Of a stretch of 64,000 bases of DNA, positions 62,736-64,000 are shown in pieces. The position numbers were made by a program, and so were the translations under genes. This DNA comes from a bacterium (GTDB lineage: Bacteria; Planctomycetota; UBA1135; UBA2386). The DNA lies in assembly GCA_030432695.1 (NCBI GenBank), contig JAUILN010000005.1, forward strand, positions 124,001 to 188,000, read 5' to 3'. Under the pieces are notes generated by a model. The model worked only from the letters and a program-made list of their open reading frames with translations. It had not been told where the DNA came from and did no database searches. Position 1 is the stretch's first letter, and the number at the start of each line of letters is the position of its first letter.

Positions 62736-63853
62736 CCGAAGAACTCCTCGACCGCGTCGCAGACCCGGTCGATCTCGTCGTCGCGATGCTCGTGGCTCAG
62801 CGGCAGGCTCAGCAGGCTCGCGGCGATCGACTCGGTGACCGGGAACTCGCCGAGCCGCCCCAGATCCAGCGGCAGCGGCTGCAGGTGGGGCGGGATCGGG
62901 TAGTGCATGCCGCTGGCGATGCCGCGGTCGGCGAGGTGCTGGCGCAGGCGGTCGCGCTCGGCGCAACGCACCACGAACAGATGCCAACATGGTCGCCCCG
63001 GCGCACCGTCGGCCGGCAGGGTCAGCGCTTCGAGGCCGGCCAACCGCTGGCGGTAGCGGGCCGCGAGGGCCCGGCGCCGGGCGGTCCACGCGTCGACGTG
63101 GTCGAGCTTCAGGTCGAGGACCAGCGCCTGGATGGTGTCGAGCTTGGTATTCGGTCCGAAGGCGACGACCTCGTGCTTGCCGGACTTGCCCAGATTGCGG
63201 ACCACCCGGGCGCGCTCGGCGAGTTCCCGGTCGTCGGTGACCAACGCACCGGCATCACCGAACGCGCCCAGGTTCTTGCTCGGATGGAAGCTGAACGCAC
63301 CGACATGGCCGAACCCGCCCGCGCGCCGCCCCCCCGCGTCCTCGGCGCCATGCGCCTGCGCCGCATCCTCGATGCAGGTCAGTCGATGGGCGTCGCAGAC
63401 CTCGCCGATGCCCACCATGTCGCAGAGCGTCCCGTAGAGATGCACCGGCAGCACCGCGCGGGTCCGTGGTCCGACCGCGGCGGCCACCGCCTCGCCGGTC
63501 ACCAGCATGCTGACCGGATCGACGTCGACGAGCACCGGTCGTGCCCCGCACTGGACCACCGCCGAGACCGTGGCGACGAACGTGTGCGCGGGCACAACCA
63601 CTTCGTCTCCGGCGCCGACACCGCAGAACTCGAGCGCGAGCCGTAGCGCGTCGGTGCCCGAGTTCACACCGACGCAGTGGTCGACCCCGCACCAGGCCGC
63701 GAAACGCTGCTCGAATCGCTCCACGACGGCACCGAGGATCGGCGCGTCGCCGCCCGCGAACAGCTCCTCGAGTCGCGGTGCGAGCTGCGGCCAGAGCGCG
63801 GCGTGCTGGCGCGCATAGTCCTTGGTCGGCACGCCCGGGACCTCACCGACCAT
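62732..63853 (-). CDS. DegT/DnrJ/EryC1/StrS sugar aminotransferase
   Basis: PLP-dependent aminotransferase of 373 residues that adds an amino group to keto sugars or keto cyclitols. Family motifs include GVNSGTDALRLALEF, VVPAHTFVATVSAVV, CIEDAAQAHGA and the PLP lysine in FHPSKNLGAFGDAGALV. The C-terminus (GMHYPIPPHLQP) is typical of sugar-nucleotide aminotransferases. ATG at 63853 overlaps the end of the upstream gene by 11 bp. Confidence 0.94.
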   Translation of the reverse strand: MVGEVPGVPTKDYARQHAALWPQLAPRLEELFAGGDAPILGAVVERFEQRFAAWCGVDHCVGVNSGTDALRLALEFCGVGAGDEVVVPAHTFVATVSAVVQCGARPVLVDVDPVSMLVTGEAVAAAVGPRTRAVLPVHLYGTLCDMVGIGEVCDAHRLTCIEDAAQAHGAEDAGGRRAGGFGHVGAFSFHPSKNLGAFGDAGALVTDDRELAERARVVRNLGKSGKHEVVAFGPNTKLDTIQALVLDLKLDHVDAWTARRRALAARYRQRLAGLEALTLPADGAPGRPCWHLFVVRCAERDRLRQHLADRGIASGMHYPIPPHLQPLPLDLGRLGEFPVTESIAASLLSLPLSHEHRDDEIDRVCDAVEEFFG

Positions 63854-63998
63854 CGGCGACCTCCCGGGTCAACTCGGCCGCGCCGCGCGCCCCGCACAGC
63901 AGCGGCTCGCGGCAGGCTCCGATCGTGGCGGCACGGGCATTGGGACCGAAAGCCCGGCCCCGGGCCGTCGCGACGACGCGCTCGAGGAACCACGGAGG
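63843..63998 (-). CDS. C-terminal fragment of an unknown gene cut by the right edge
   Basis: The last 51 codons of a minus-strand gene entering from the right, ending at TGA (complement of 63843-63845). The visible peptide includes FLERVVATARGRAFGPNARA and CREPLLCGARGAAEL. It overlaps the DegT start by 11 bp, consistent with the overlap style of the operon. The family cannot be named from this fragment, and the frame is chosen because it is open to the edge and ends at a coupling position. Confidence 0.45.
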   Translation of the reverse strand, partial: PPWFLERVVATARGRAFGPNARAATIGACREPLLCGARGAAELTREVADGR

Positions 63999-64000
63999 GA

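Noticed and set aside
63664..63993. Minus-strand ORF overlapping the DegT start
   Set aside because: Arg-rich shadow of the aminotransferase gene. The frame ending at 63843 fits the operon's overlap pattern better.

Overview
The window is very G+C-rich chromosomal DNA with tightly packed genes. It carries no phage, transposon, CRISPR or rRNA signal; one tRNA gene (Leu, anticodon UAG) is present. A DUF1552/DUF1592-type secreted pair, a sulfatase, a PEP-CTERM protein, LolCDE-like transporters, a porin and many lipoproteins point to a Gram-negative-type bacterium. A high-G+C member of the Planctomycetota is my best guess, with Myxococcota or a related phylum as alternatives. This is inferred from gene content only.

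Left part (1-12200): a complete ISC iron-sulfur assembly operon in proteobacterial order (iscS, cut at the left edge, then iscU, iscA, hscB, hscA, fdx). A convergent PAS/GAF/degenerate-receiver gene follows, then trmB, a Rieske ferredoxin, lysS and a lolC-lolD-lolE-like lipoprotein-release cluster. 12200-24100: secreted M28 peptidase, a FloA/NfeD membrane-microdomain pair, tRNA-Leu, and a second sulfur-transfer group (7Fe ferredoxin, ThiF/MoeB-like adenylyltransferase, SufS-like cysteine desulfurase). 24100-36800: a giant DUF4388/PEGA/beta-propeller protein whose N-terminus resembles the CheY-binding peptide of FliM, a PEP-CTERM protein, lipoproteins, asnS and an NhaC-type antiporter.

36850-44376 is a metal locus: His-rich exported protein, ECF sigma factor, outer-membrane porin, ZnuA-ZnuC-ZnuB importer, and a fusion of a ZIP-like domain with a DUF318-type permease. 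It is followed on the opposite strand by a SatD gene and a DUF3307 gene that is broken by an in-frame TAG. 45900-55400 holds a DUF1592 and DUF1552 gene set separated by a zinc-ribbon membrane protein and a large FG-GAP lipoprotein, then a radical SAM gene divergent from a sulfatase.

The right end (56748-64000, minus strand) is the least familiar part. It is a chain of mostly 4-bp-overlapping genes: an unknown C-terminal fragment, a DegT aminotransferase, a GH4-like NAD-dependent enzyme, a SPASM radical SAM protein, a TIM-barrel sugar isomerase, an unknown protein, a thymidylate-kinase-like fusion and a NUDIX fusion. The combination suggests an undescribed amino-sugar or aminocyclitol pathway. 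A recurring feature across the window is a TAnnnT -10-like hexamer 7-8 nt before an ATG, suggesting leaderless mRNAs.
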